This document shows, in pieces, positions 1 through 6,405 of a DNA stretch of 6,879 nt. The position numbers were made by a program, and so were the translations under genes. Source of the stretch: RGIG5952 sp045603485 (GTDB taxonomy: Bacteria; Verrucomicrobiota; Kiritimatiellia; RFP12; JAAYLN01); contig JAZUMF010000069.1 in the NCBI GenBank assembly GCA_045603485.1, forward strand, positions 1 through 6,879. Direction: 5' to 3'. The notes beneath the pieces were generated by a model. It saw only the letters and a program-made list of their open reading frames with translations, did not search any database and was not told the DNA's origin. Each line of letters begins with the position of its first letter. The stretch's first letter is position 1.

Positions 1-105
1 ACTCCGAACTTAATAATATTGCTATCATCAAGTTCGTCGTACGACTTGCATGCCTAATCCACGCTGCCAGCGTTCGTTCTGAGCCAGAATCAAACTCTCA
101 TAATT
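1..105 (-). rRNA. rrs: 16S ribosomal RNA, 5' end (partial)
   Basis: The reverse complement carries the universal 16S head: AGAGTTTGATTCTGGCTCAG (79-98), followed by GAACGCTGGCAGCG and GGATTAGGCATGCAAGTCG. Taking the A of AGAG as E. coli position 8 puts the mature 5' end near base 105. Only about 105 nt are present and the gene runs off the left edge. The head sequence resembles PVC-superphylum 16S genes, but it is too short for firm placement. Confidence 0.96.
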
Positions 106-116
106 AAGAAATTTCT

Positions 117-134
117 TCAACGATTGCTCGTTGA
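117..134 (-). other. Stem-loop in the rRNA leader, just upstream of 16S
   Basis: On the minus strand TCAACGA and TCGTTGA form a perfect 7-bp stem closed by a GCAA loop, a GNRA-type tetraloop. It lies about 12 nt before the predicted 16S 5' end. The 12-bp palindrome AAGAAATTTCTT (106-117) sits between it and the gene. Location in the transcribed leader suggests a role in folding or processing of the 16S precursor; that role is inferred. Confidence 0.5.
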
Positions 135-175
135 CTTTTTCAATTGACCCGGCACATTGCTTAATCCGTCACATC

Positions 176-192
176 CCTTCCTGACTGGAAGG
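176..192 (-). other. Stem-loop in the rRNA leader
   Basis: CCTTCC and GGAAGG pair perfectly around a 5-nt loop (AGTCA on the minus strand), midway between the boxA-like site and the 16S gene. No U-run follows it, so it is not a terminator. It may be a leader structure used in rRNA processing; this is inferred from position. Confidence 0.4.
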
Positions 193-230
193 TATGTCCG
201 TTCTGTTGTAAATAAAAATGATCGTCTCGT

Positions 231-243
231 TTCAAAGAACTGT
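231..243 (-). promoter_or_regulatory. boxA-like rRNA antitermination site
   Basis: The minus strand reads ACAGTTCTTTGAA. Its core GTTCTTTGA matches the boxA element found in rRNA leaders, where the NusB-NusE complex binds nascent RNA to prevent premature termination. It lies downstream of all three predicted rRNA promoters and about 125 nt before the 16S gene, where a leader boxA is expected. Identified by motif and position only. Confidence 0.55.
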
Positions 244-294
244 CGTTTTCTCTTGAGTCAGCCCCTCAGGCTTTCTCGGCGAAAACGGATATTA

Positions 295-323
295 AGTTTA
301 CTACTTTCGAAAAAGTATGTCAA
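295..323 (-). promoter_or_regulatory. rRNA promoter, proximal (P1)
   Basis: On the minus strand a consensus -35 TTGACA (318-323) and a -10 TAAACT (295-300) are separated by exactly 17 bp (301-317). A and T tracts just upstream of the -35 (about 328-353) look like an UP element for the RNA polymerase alpha subunit. Transcription should start near 286-290, giving a leader of about 185 nt before 16S. Confidence 0.85.
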
Positions 324-405
324 CCACTTTTTTTTGAACTTTTTGATTTTTTTCTTCAGCATCGCTGCTTTGAATCAAACCTGCCGTTCGCAAAAACGGG
401 TATTA

Positions 406-434
406 AGTTTACTACTTTCGAAAAAGTATGTCAA
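406..434 (-). promoter_or_regulatory. rRNA promoter, middle (P2)
   Basis: This is the second copy of the module: -35 TTGACA (429-434), 17-bp spacer, -10 TAAACT (406-411) on the minus strand. The spacer is identical to that of the proximal promoter, and an A/T-tract UP-like block lies upstream. It fires through the proximal promoter into the same rRNA operon. Confidence 0.85.
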
Positions 435-516
435 CCACTTTTTTTGAACTTTTCAATTTTTTTCTTCAGCATCGCTGCTTCAGAAATCAACTTCCCGTTC
501 GCAAAAAGTGGGAAAT

Positions 517-545
517 AGATTACTCTTTTTTCTTTTTTATGTCAA
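517..545 (-). promoter_or_regulatory. rRNA promoter, distal (P3)
   Basis: Minus-strand -35 TTGACA (540-545) and -10 TAATCT (517-522) with a 17-bp spacer made almost entirely of A and G. The hexamers and spacing are kept although the surrounding unit has diverged from the other two. That suggests selection on promoter function rather than recent copying. Confidence 0.75.
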
Positions 546-804
546 CTTTATTTTTCCCATGCCACTCCAATTCTTCTGTAATTCTCTGAAAATCAGGTTA
601 TTATAATTTTCCACCTTTTAGCTGAATTAAATTTGCGTACCTTTTTTTGAGGGTGTTTTTTATCTCCTGTAGTACAAATTTCCTTCGTAATCATGATTAA
701 GTTATCGCATATTTATCTCATCTTCGCCAAACCGATTAGTCAAAAAAATCTGTATTGCTGTTCGGATAAAAATCAAAAAATCTCTTTTTGGTGTTTTTTT
801 TATG
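546..804. other. AT-rich spacer between the divergent rRNA and guaA promoters
   Basis: No convincing gene is visible in about 260 bases of very AT-rich sequence with long T runs. The only clear structure is a perfect 12-bp palindrome, TAATCATGATTA (688-699), which could be a protein-binding site or chance. An isolated TATAAT occurs on both strands near 600-607 but has no good -35 partner. Confidence 0.6.
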
Positions 805-813
805 TGATATAAT
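805..813 (+). promoter_or_regulatory. guaA promoter (extended -10)
   Basis: TGATATAAT is a perfect TATAAT -10 (808-813) preceded by the TGn extension. No good -35 lies 16-18 bp upstream, which is acceptable for an extended -10 promoter. The predicted start near 820 leaves a leader of about 20 nt before the ATG at 842, just enough for the ribosome-binding site. It also rules out translation starting upstream of 808. Confidence 0.75.
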
Positions 814-831
814 AGTTGTACTTTCCAAGTT

Positions 832-836
832 AGGAG
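832..836 (+). promoter_or_regulatory. guaA ribosome-binding site (fixes the start)
   Basis: AGGAG ends 5 nt before the ATG at 842. The frame stays open back to 788, but that stretch lies upstream of the promoter and has no ribosome-binding site. The start is therefore placed at 842. Confidence 0.85.
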
Positions 837-841
837 TATAT

Positions 842-2107
842 ATGCAAAGTAATCACGACTCAGTTGTCATCTTGGACTTCGGTGCCATCAATAGTCAGGC
901 AGCCGCAAAAATAGTCCGTAACTTCAATGTCTATTGCGAGGTGCTTCCCTGCACCGCTTCAGCTGAAAAAATTTCAGCACTCTCCCCAAAGGCAATTATT
1001 CTTCAGCGCGGTGCAGATTGTGGTGAACGCACAATCGGTCGTGAACCCTCTGCCGACCTCAAGGCACTTAACCTTCCAGTTCTTGACCTTGCCGACTGCG
1101 GCATGAACGAAGGCGCCATCGATAAGTTTATCAGCGACTCCAAGCTCAACCGTGACTGGACAACAGAAGCTTTTATTGAAGACGCTATCGAAAATATCCG
1201 CAAGGAAGTCGGCGATCGTCGCGTTCTTCTCGCTATGTCTGGCGGAGTTGACTCATCCGTTTGCGCTGTTCTCGTTAATAAGGCAGTTGGCAAGCAGCTC
1301 ACCTGCGTCTTTGTTGACCATGGCTTAATGCGTAAAGGCGAGCCCGAAGAGATCTGCAAGGTTTTCCGCGACCAGTTCGGTGTTGACCTGGTCCATGTAG
1401 ACGGCGAAGGTCGCTTCCTCGGCAATCTCAAGGGCGTCACAGAGCCAGAGCTCAAGCGCAAGATTATCGGCGAGACCTTTATCCGCGTCTTCGAAGAAGA
1501 AGCGCGCAAGGCCGGTGAACCCGACTACCTCGTTCAAGGCACAATCTATCCTGACATTATTGAGAGCGGTTGGGATGGCGGCAAGCCCGTCAAGGCCCAC
1601 CATAATGTCGGCGGCCTTCCCAAGAACATTGACTTCAAGGGTCTGATCGAGCCAATCAAATACCTCTTCAAGGATGAGGTTCGTCGCGTCGCTCTCAAAC
1701 TCGGCATGCCTGAGTCCATTGCTATGCGCCAGCCATTCCCCGGCCCTGGCTTGGGCGTCCGTTGCATCGGCGAGCTCACCAAAGAAAAGCTCGACATTCT
1801 TCGCGATGTAGACTTCATCTTCCGTGAAGAGATTGCCCTCTCAGGGCTTGCGCCGCAGATTAACCAATACTTTGCAGTGCTTACCGACAACCGCTCAGTC
1901 GGTGTCACCGACGATGCTCGTACCTACGCATACACAGTAGCTCTGCGCGCAGTCAAGACCTCTGACTTTATGACCGCAAAGTTCGTCCATCTTCCAATGG
2001 AGCTGCTTGAAAAGGTCTCAGAGCGAATCACCTCCGAAGTCTCGCAGGTCAACCGTGTTGTATATGACATCACCTCCAAGCCACCTGCAACAATCGAGTG
2101 GGAATAA
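842..2107 (+). CDS. guaA: GMP synthase with a truncated, degenerate glutaminase domain
   Basis: GMP synthase converts XMP to GMP with ATP and ammonia in purine synthesis in the cytoplasm. The 421-residue protein has an intact ATP pyrophosphatase half: P-loop SGGVDSS (133-139), FVDHGLMRKGE (157-167), YPDIIES (236-242), KAHHNVGGLP (251-260). The C-terminal dimerisation domain has QPFPGPGLGVRC (297-308) and ends SKPPATIEWE. The N-terminal class I glutaminase domain normally spans about 200 residues; here only about 100 remain. The opening VVILDFG is present and GMN (87-89) aligns with the GMQ after the nucleophile elbow. The usual catalytic Cys position appears to be Asp, with a Cys shifted by one, and the His/Glu half of the triad is absent. 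I infer it uses free ammonia or a separate amidotransferase. Codons favour C in third position, suggesting high expression. It is transcribed alone, with its own promoter and terminator. Confidence 0.95.
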   Translation: MQSNHDSVVILDFGAINSQAAAKIVRNFNVYCEVLPCTASAEKISALSPKAIILQRGADCGERTIGREPSADLKALNLPVLDLADCGMNEGAIDKFISDSKLNRDWTTEAFIEDAIENIRKEVGDRRVLLAMSGGVDSSVCAVLVNKAVGKQLTCVFVDHGLMRKGEPEEICKVFRDQFGVDLVHVDGEGRFLGNLKGVTEPELKRKIIGETFIRVFEEEARKAGEPDYLVQGTIYPDIIESGWDGGKPVKAHHNVGGLPKNIDFKGLIEPIKYLFKDEVRRVALKLGMPESIAMRQPFPGPGLGVRCIGELTKEKLDILRDVDFIFREEIALSGLAPQINQYFAVLTDNRSVGVTDDARTYAYTVALRAVKTSDFMTAKFVHLPMELLEKVSERITSEVSQVNRVVYDITSKPPATIEWE

Positions 2108-2132
2108 GCTCCTGACTTGCTAAAAACATCGA

Positions 2133-2179
2133 CCCCGAAAAGCCTTAAAAACTGCGCTTTTCGGGGCTTTGTTTTTTTT
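2133..2179 (+). terminator. Rho-independent terminator of guaA
   Basis: An 11-bp perfect stem, CCCCGAAAAGC (2133-2143) with GCTTTTCGGGG (2156-2166), encloses a 12-nt loop. It is followed by CTTTG and a run of eight T (2172-2179). It begins 25 nt after the guaA stop codon. Confidence 0.95.
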
Positions 2180-2216
2180 GTTATATTAGGAAATATCCAG
2201 CATGTGGAAGCAAGTG

Positions 2217-2229
2217 AGACCTAAGGTCT
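2217..2229. promoter_or_regulatory. Inverted repeat upstream of the sialidase-like gene
   Basis: AGACC-TAA-GGTCT is a perfect 5-bp inverted repeat 41 nt before the ATG at 2271. Its right end overlaps TATAGA (2229-2234), a possible -10, so it could be an operator. No good -35 is seen, and a 5-bp repeat can arise by chance. Confidence 0.25.
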
Positions 2230-2257
2230 ATAGATAAAGAGACGACAATAGCTCTTT

Positions 2258-2261
2258 GGAG
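2258..2261 (+). promoter_or_regulatory. Ribosome-binding site that fixes the sialidase-like start
   Basis: GGAG lies 9 nt before the ATG at 2271. An in-frame TTG at 2256 would give five more residues, but it overlaps this GGAG and has no site of its own, so ATG 2271 is preferred. Confidence 0.8.
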
Positions 2262-2270
2262 AATAAAACT

Positions 2271-3455
2271 ATGCCAAACTTTATTGCAGACGAGAAAATC
2301 TTTTTTCATTCTCCCGACTCCGAAGGGCTGTATTGTTATACGCCATGGCTAGATAATGGTTTTAATGGAAGAATCTTCGCATCCTTCGACATCTCAGGTG
2401 ATGCGCTTCCAAAAGAAGAAGGACCGAAATCAGACTTTGGCGACCATCATGGGAATCAACTGCGAATTTTTGCGTCAGACGACAACGGACAAAGCTGGAC
2501 TGAAAAAGTACGCCTGCCAATGCTCCACTCACGCGTTTTCACTGCCGGCGACGCCGTCTATGCCCTAGGCCATAGCCGCAGACTTTGTATTGCAAAAAGC
2601 CTCGACAACGGCGAAACCTGGTCAAATGTATTTGTATTGAACGACACCGTCAGATGGCATCAAAGCGCCTGTAATTATGAACGCCATAATGGCAGAATCT
2701 ACATTACGATGGAGCATGAGCCGACCCCAGGGAAATGGGCTGGCGGTGACCCAGTAGTAATGAGTGCAAATGAAAATGACGATTTAACCTTGATTGAAAG
2801 CTGGACCTTTTCAAACAAAATGCAATTTAAAGAAGCGGTAAAGCTAACGCCACCGCCAGGAGGAAAAGCTCCCTACTGCTGGCTTGAGTCAAATGTAATT
2901 TTCCAAAGAGACAAAAATAATCTCTTTTATGATGACACCTTCAAAAATATGCTCGTATTCCTACGAGTAAATAGTGGCAGCTTTCCAGATCAAGCGATGC
3001 TACTGCGATGCACCGAAAGAGACGATAAAAAACTCGAGCTTGCTCCCGTCAAGGACAAAAATGGCGACACCATTCTTTATACATATCTCCCTGGCGCATT
3101 CATGAAGTTTCAAATTATTTGGGATGCAAAATCAAGTCTCTATTGGCTGATTGCAACACGCTCGCGCCAAACCACATTTACAAAAATGGAAAATATGCCC
3201 TCGTATGTGCAACACTTCAACGAGCGTTGCCGACTTGAGCTCTACTACTCCAGAAATCTCTTTGACTGGTGCTCGGCTGGATTAGTCGCACAAGGTAATA
3301 CCGAAGTCGAGTCAAGACACTACGCATCACTTCTACCCGTTGGAGATGATTTACTGATTCTCAGCCGCTCTGGCGACTCCAACACAAAAAATTCACATGA
3401 AACAAATATGATTACTCTCCATAAAGTTCCCAACTTTAGAAGCCTTGCAGAATAA
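2271..3455 (+). CDS. Sialidase-like (BNR/Asp-box repeat) protein
   Basis: A 394-residue protein of the six-bladed beta-propeller sialidase superfamily. Two clear Asp-boxes (S-x-D-x-G-x-x-W) are present: SDDNGQSW (69-76) and SLDNGETW (110-117). A degenerate one, YYSRNLFDW, lies at 325-333. NGRIFASFD (32-40) occupies the place where sialidases carry the Arg-Ile-Pro motif, but Pro is replaced by Phe. There is no signal peptide or membrane segment, so it is probably cytoplasmic. Members of this superfamily include exo-sialidases and other glycoside-active enzymes. I cannot assign a substrate, and the altered RIP motif argues against a canonical sialidase. It stands alone: guaA's terminator lies upstream and trkH converges 65 bp downstream with no recognisable terminator hairpin between. 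Its codons are more AT-rich than those of guaA. Confidence 0.8.
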   Translation: MPNFIADEKIFFHSPDSEGLYCYTPWLDNGFNGRIFASFDISGDALPKEEGPKSDFGDHHGNQLRIFASDDNGQSWTEKVRLPMLHSRVFTAGDAVYALGHSRRLCIAKSLDNGETWSNVFVLNDTVRWHQSACNYERHNGRIYITMEHEPTPGKWAGGDPVVMSANENDDLTLIESWTFSNKMQFKEAVKLTPPPGGKAPYCWLESNVIFQRDKNNLFYDDTFKNMLVFLRVNSGSFPDQAMLLRCTERDDKKLELAPVKDKNGDTILYTYLPGAFMKFQIIWDAKSSLYWLIATRSRQTTFTKMENMPSYVQHFNERCRLELYYSRNLFDWCSAGLVAQGNTEVESRHYASLLPVGDDLLILSRSGDSNTKNSHETNMITLHKVPNFRSLAE

Positions 3456-3520
3456 TCGTTACTATTGAGCCTCTGTTCGTATCCGTCAAATATACTGGGG
3501 CAACAAAGTGTTTTATACGC

Positions 3521-3865
3521 CTACCATCTCTTCCAATACGACCTGGAGAGGAATATCATGAGTGTATAGAGCTCTAAACGGCCTGCAAGCATTGCGAAAC
3601 AATACCATAATTTCAGGTACGGATTTATCCAACCGCAATTAGCCGATGGTCCTAAATCACCAAAGGCGGGACCGATATTGCCTACCATACTCAATGCACC
3701 CGTCAAAGAGGTTTCGAGGTCTAGTCCTGTCAAAGCTCCAGCAAAGGTGGTAATGATTACCAGGGCAAAATAGAGGAAAACAAAGGCTGCCACTGTAACA
3801 ACCATTTGGTGTGACATCGGTTTAGAGTCGAGATGAAGAGAGAAAACACCTCGGGGATGAAGCAA
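3521..3865 (-). pseudogene. trkH: TrkH C-terminal part, separated by an in-frame TGA
   Basis: This is the direct continuation, in the same frame, of the trkH segment at 3866-4963; only the TGA at 3866-3868 divides them. It encodes the last 114 residues of a normal-length TrkH. LLHPRGVFSL leads into a membrane helix, the fourth pore loop (GNIGPAFGDLGP), and the conserved GRLELYTLMIFLSRSYW end before TAG. The stretch is open and well conserved, so the break is recent, an error, or tolerated. A TTG follows the TGA at once and could in principle allow re-initiation, but no good ribosome-binding site is seen. Without this part TrkH lacks one of its four pore units. Confidence 0.8.
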
Positions 3866-4963
3866 TCAAAGTGCTTCGTTTCGCAATGTTCGACGCAGAA
3901 TTACCCACCGGATAATTTTCACTCCTCCACCCGTGGAGCCGGAGCAGCCTCCGATTAAAAAGAGAGAAAATATAACTGAAGGAGCGACCAAAGACCATTT
4001 TGTATAGTCTGCCGTCGTAAAGCCAGTTGTTGAAATAACGGATGCGACCTGAAATAGTGCCGTCCTTAAAGGGATTATATCTCCTCCACTGCGACCTAAA
4101 AATACAATCAATAAAACCGAGCAGGTAATTATCATAAAGAAGGCTCTGAGTTCGGAGTTTTCATAAACCTGACGGAAGCGTTTTGAAATTAAGTGAAAAT
4201 ACAACGAAAAATTTATCGCCGCAAGTAACATAAATATCGTACAAATCCACTCAACCGCTGGTGAATTGAAGCCTCCTATGCTGCTATCGCGTGACGAAAA
4301 TCCTCCCGTTCCCAGAGTTGAGAAGGAGTGGCTGACGGCATCAATCCAATCCATTCCAAATATTCTTAAAAGAATTGCCTCGATGGCTGTCAGAAACATA
4401 TATATCAGCCAAAGCGCTTTAGCCGTATTTGCGATCTTAGGCGTAAGCCGCCCTTTTTCAGGCCCGGTCGTTTCAGCCTTTACAAGATAAAAACCGCCGA
4501 CTCCCAAAAGTGGTGTTATAGCAACGGTTAAGACTACGATACCCATACCTCCAAGCCAATGCGTTTGACAACGCCAAAAGTTAATACTCCGAGGAAGATT
4601 ATCGAGTCCCGATATTACCGTCGCACCTGTCGTAGTAAAACCGCTGACGCTTTCAAAAAACGCATCAATATATGACGGCGCAGCCCCTGAAACGATTAAA
4701 GGCACAGAGCCGATCAGACATGCGACTATCCACGAAAAGGCGACACAAAAAAAAGCAGTTTTAATACCAATTGACGATTGACGCTTATCCCTCGTGAGAA
4801 AGACAAAGAGAGTGGCGACAACTCCCGTAACAACCGGGGTTAAAAAGGCAGGCAACACCTCCCTCTCGCCAAGTCCAAGAGCAACAAACAGAGGAAAAAG
4901 ACAGGACAGCCCAACGATACCGACAACGACGGCAAGAATCCGGATAAGGGGTATTAAAGACAT
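3866..4963 (-). CDS. trkH: Trk potassium uptake channel subunit TrkH (ends early at an in-frame TGA)
   Basis: TrkH is the membrane-spanning K+ channel subunit of the Trk system, with four pseudo-repeats of helix-pore-helix; TrkA gates it from the cytoplasm. These 365 residues contain three pore/filter motifs: FTTTGATVISGLD (109-121), FSTLGTGGFSSRD (214-226) and VISTTGFTTADYTKW (309-323). The gating region GGCSGSTGGGVKIIR (338-352) is also present. Many hydrophobic helices run from residue 5 onward. The frame stops at TGA right after RNEAL, and the missing fourth unit continues in frame at 3521-3865. Together they give 480 codons, the usual family length. Related proteins usually have Arg or Lys where the TGA sits, so CGA to TGA is the simplest origin. 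The start ATG is 3 nt after the trkA stop, indicating translational coupling. Confidence 0.88.
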   Translation of the reverse strand: MSLIPLIRILAVVVGIVGLSCLFPLFVALGLGEREVLPAFLTPVVTGVVATLFVFLTRDKRQSSIGIKTAFFCVAFSWIVACLIGSVPLIVSGAAPSYIDAFFESVSGFTTTGATVISGLDNLPRSINFWRCQTHWLGGMGIVVLTVAITPLLGVGGFYLVKAETTGPEKGRLTPKIANTAKALWLIYMFLTAIEAILLRIFGMDWIDAVSHSFSTLGTGGFSSRDSSIGGFNSPAVEWICTIFMLLAAINFSLYFHLISKRFRQVYENSELRAFFMIITCSVLLIVFLGRSGGDIIPLRTALFQVASVISTTGFTTADYTKWSLVAPSVIFSLFLIGGCSGSTGGGVKIIRWVILRRTLRNEAL

Positions 4964-4966
4964 TGC

Positions 4967-6397
4967 TCAGCCACCAATCTTTTCCAAAAGCTCCATATTT
5001 CCAGTTTGCATGATGCAAAACAAATGAGAGCCGGCGCGGAGAATTGTATTACCCGACGGCAACTCATGTTTTTCGGCATCGGGAGCTTGGACAAGCAAAA
5101 CGAGGAATTCTCCCGGCTTGGCAATTTCCTTCAGTGTTTTATTTGCAAACTCCGCGGATGGTCCGACATCGCATTCAACAATTTCAAAATTGCCGTGTGC
5201 AACAGTGTGAATGGCGCGGACATTTCGACCGCGCAAATGGCCAGTAATACTGTCAACAACCGTATCACGCATCGGAATTGCGACATCAATGCCCAGCCTG
5301 TGAGAAACCAGGCCGAAGGTTGAGTTTGCAACAAGGGCAACAGCTCGATCGGCACCTAAAGTCTTCATGTAAGCCGCGGCTACGATATTGCGCTCGTAAT
5401 CATCCGACAAGGCTATAAGAAGATTGCACTTATCAAGTCCCTCCTCACGGACAAGCGTATCGTCTGCCATCGTGCCACATAAGACCTTGGCATCAGGAAA
5501 GCGTTCACAAGCCTCTCGACATCTTTCGTCGTCATCATCAACAATGTAAAGATCAAAATTTCTCGCTAAGGCGCCACCCCCAAAAAGCTTTTTAAATTTA
5601 GAAGCTCTACGGCGATGCAAAATATAATCTGCAATAGCCAATCCAATCCTGTTTGCACCGAAGATTACGATTCGACGAAGCTTATCAACCTCTTCGGCCC
5701 CCAATTTCAAAACCCTTGCAACATCGCTGGATTGTGAAAGCACTCCGATTCGGTCACCCTCTCTCAAAATAGTGCCTCCATTCGGAATAATCACTCCGTC
5801 ATTTGACTCAACGTATGTTACGACAAATTGGAAATCAACCAAAGAGCGAATTTCAATTAGAGACTTTCCATCCAGAAGGCAGCCCTTTGAAATCGTCAAA
5901 GTGACTAGCTCATGAGTTGAATCGACACCCAAAACATCACTAACGGCACCACGCTCTATTGCGAGAATGATAGAATCAGCGGCTTCAGCATCCGGATGAA
6001 TCATGTAATCAATGCCGTAGAGCGGACGTTTTTTTGAGTTAAGGACTTCAGCATGGTTGCGCACAACATCCTTTGCACGGGAATACCGCTCATAATCCCT
6101 GACACGAGCAATCTTAATGATTTTTGGATAAACGGCATCAACCAAAGAACAGGTAATCATATTATACTCATCGTTATCAGTGAGCATAACAATCGCAGAT
6201 GCAGACTCCAAGCCTGCATCCTCCAATGCCACCAAATCATTGCCATCGGCCTGTACAACTGCACAATCCAGCCTATTTGCAGCCAGACGCACAACATCAG
6301 AATCACGATCTACTAAAACTACATCGTGTTTTTCATCGACTAATTTAGAGGCCAACTGAACGCCAGTAAAGCCTGCACCTACAATAATAATTCTCAT
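4967..6397 (-). CDS. trkA: Trk system potassium uptake regulatory protein TrkA
   Basis: TrkA is the peripheral cytoplasmic NAD(H)-binding subunit that gates TrkH. The 476-residue protein has the full double arrangement. The first RCK-N domain has GAGFTG (7-12) and the acidic residue after beta-2 (VDRDSD, 29-34). The first RCK-C domain is at about 155-235. The second RCK-N domain has a modified glycine motif, GANRIG (247-252), and a basic insertion HRRRASKFKK (261-270). The second RCK-C domain is at about 390-470. Length is close to the classic 458-residue E. coli protein. ATG 6397 opens directly with MRIIIVGAGF; an upstream in-frame TTG at 6415 overlaps the promoter and is rejected. No Shine-Dalgarno precedes the ATG. 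It is first in an operon with trkH, with a 3-nt gap and the two genes in the same frame. Confidence 0.95.
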   Translation of the reverse strand: MRIIIVGAGFTGVQLASKLVDEKHDVVLVDRDSDVVRLAANRLDCAVVQADGNDLVALEDAGLESASAIVMLTDNDEYNMITCSLVDAVYPKIIKIARVRDYERYSRAKDVVRNHAEVLNSKKRPLYGIDYMIHPDAEAADSIILAIERGAVSDVLGVDSTHELVTLTISKGCLLDGKSLIEIRSLVDFQFVVTYVESNDGVIIPNGGTILREGDRIGVLSQSSDVARVLKLGAEEVDKLRRIVIFGANRIGLAIADYILHRRRASKFKKLFGGGALARNFDLYIVDDDDERCREACERFPDAKVLCGTMADDTLVREEGLDKCNLLIALSDDYERNIVAAAYMKTLGADRAVALVANSTFGLVSHRLGIDVAIPMRDTVVDSITGHLRGRNVRAIHTVAHGNFEIVECDVGPSAEFANKTLKEIAKPGEFLVLLVQAPDAEKHELPSGNTILRAGSHLFCIMQTGNMELLEKIGG

Positions 6398-6405
6398 TAT
6401 GTATG

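Larger units (their letters stand above)
282..480. repeat. Tandem direct repeat carrying rRNA promoter units
   Basis: Two near-identical copies lie at 282-370 and 393-480, offset by 110-111 bp. They differ by one T in a T-run (8 versus 7) and a few substitutions. Each contains a -10, a 17-bp spacer, a -35, an A/T-tract block upstream of the -35 as read on the minus strand, and the shared end CAGCATCGCTG. A third, strongly diverged unit continues to about 545. It keeps CCGTTCGCAAAAA and the -35/-10 spacing but has a different spacer sequence. The pattern indicates tandem duplication of one promoter module. Confidence 0.9.

Noticed and set aside
157..447. 96-residue plus-strand ORF across the promoter repeats
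   Set aside because: It is an open frame created by the repeated AT-rich promoter units. It repeats the same peptide twice, has no ribosome-binding site, and overlaps the rRNA leader and promoters.
282..545. Spaced repeats that might suggest a CRISPR array
   Set aside because: The units are about 110 bp with most of the unit conserved, and contain promoter elements. There are no short repeats alternating with unique spacers.
599..628. A fourth rRNA promoter around the minus-strand TATAAT near 600-605
   Set aside because: No acceptable -35 exists at 16-18 bp. A lone TATAAT in AT-rich DNA is weak evidence.
788..841. 18-residue N-terminal extension of GuaA
   Set aside because: It starts at a TTG upstream of the -10 box of the guaA promoter. 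AGGAG and ATG at 832-844 define the real start.
1003..1908. Minus-strand ORFs inside guaA
   Set aside because: They are shadows of the highly biased guaA codons, with Arg/Ser-rich compositions and no start signals.
3826..3868. Selenocysteine insertion at the trkH TGA
   Set aside because: No clear SECIS-like hairpin follows the TGA, and TrkH proteins have no conserved Cys/Sec at that position.
4785..5355. Several short ORFs on both strands around the trkA/trkH junction
   Set aside because: They overlap well-supported trkA and trkH coding sequence in other frames and have no ribosome-binding sites.
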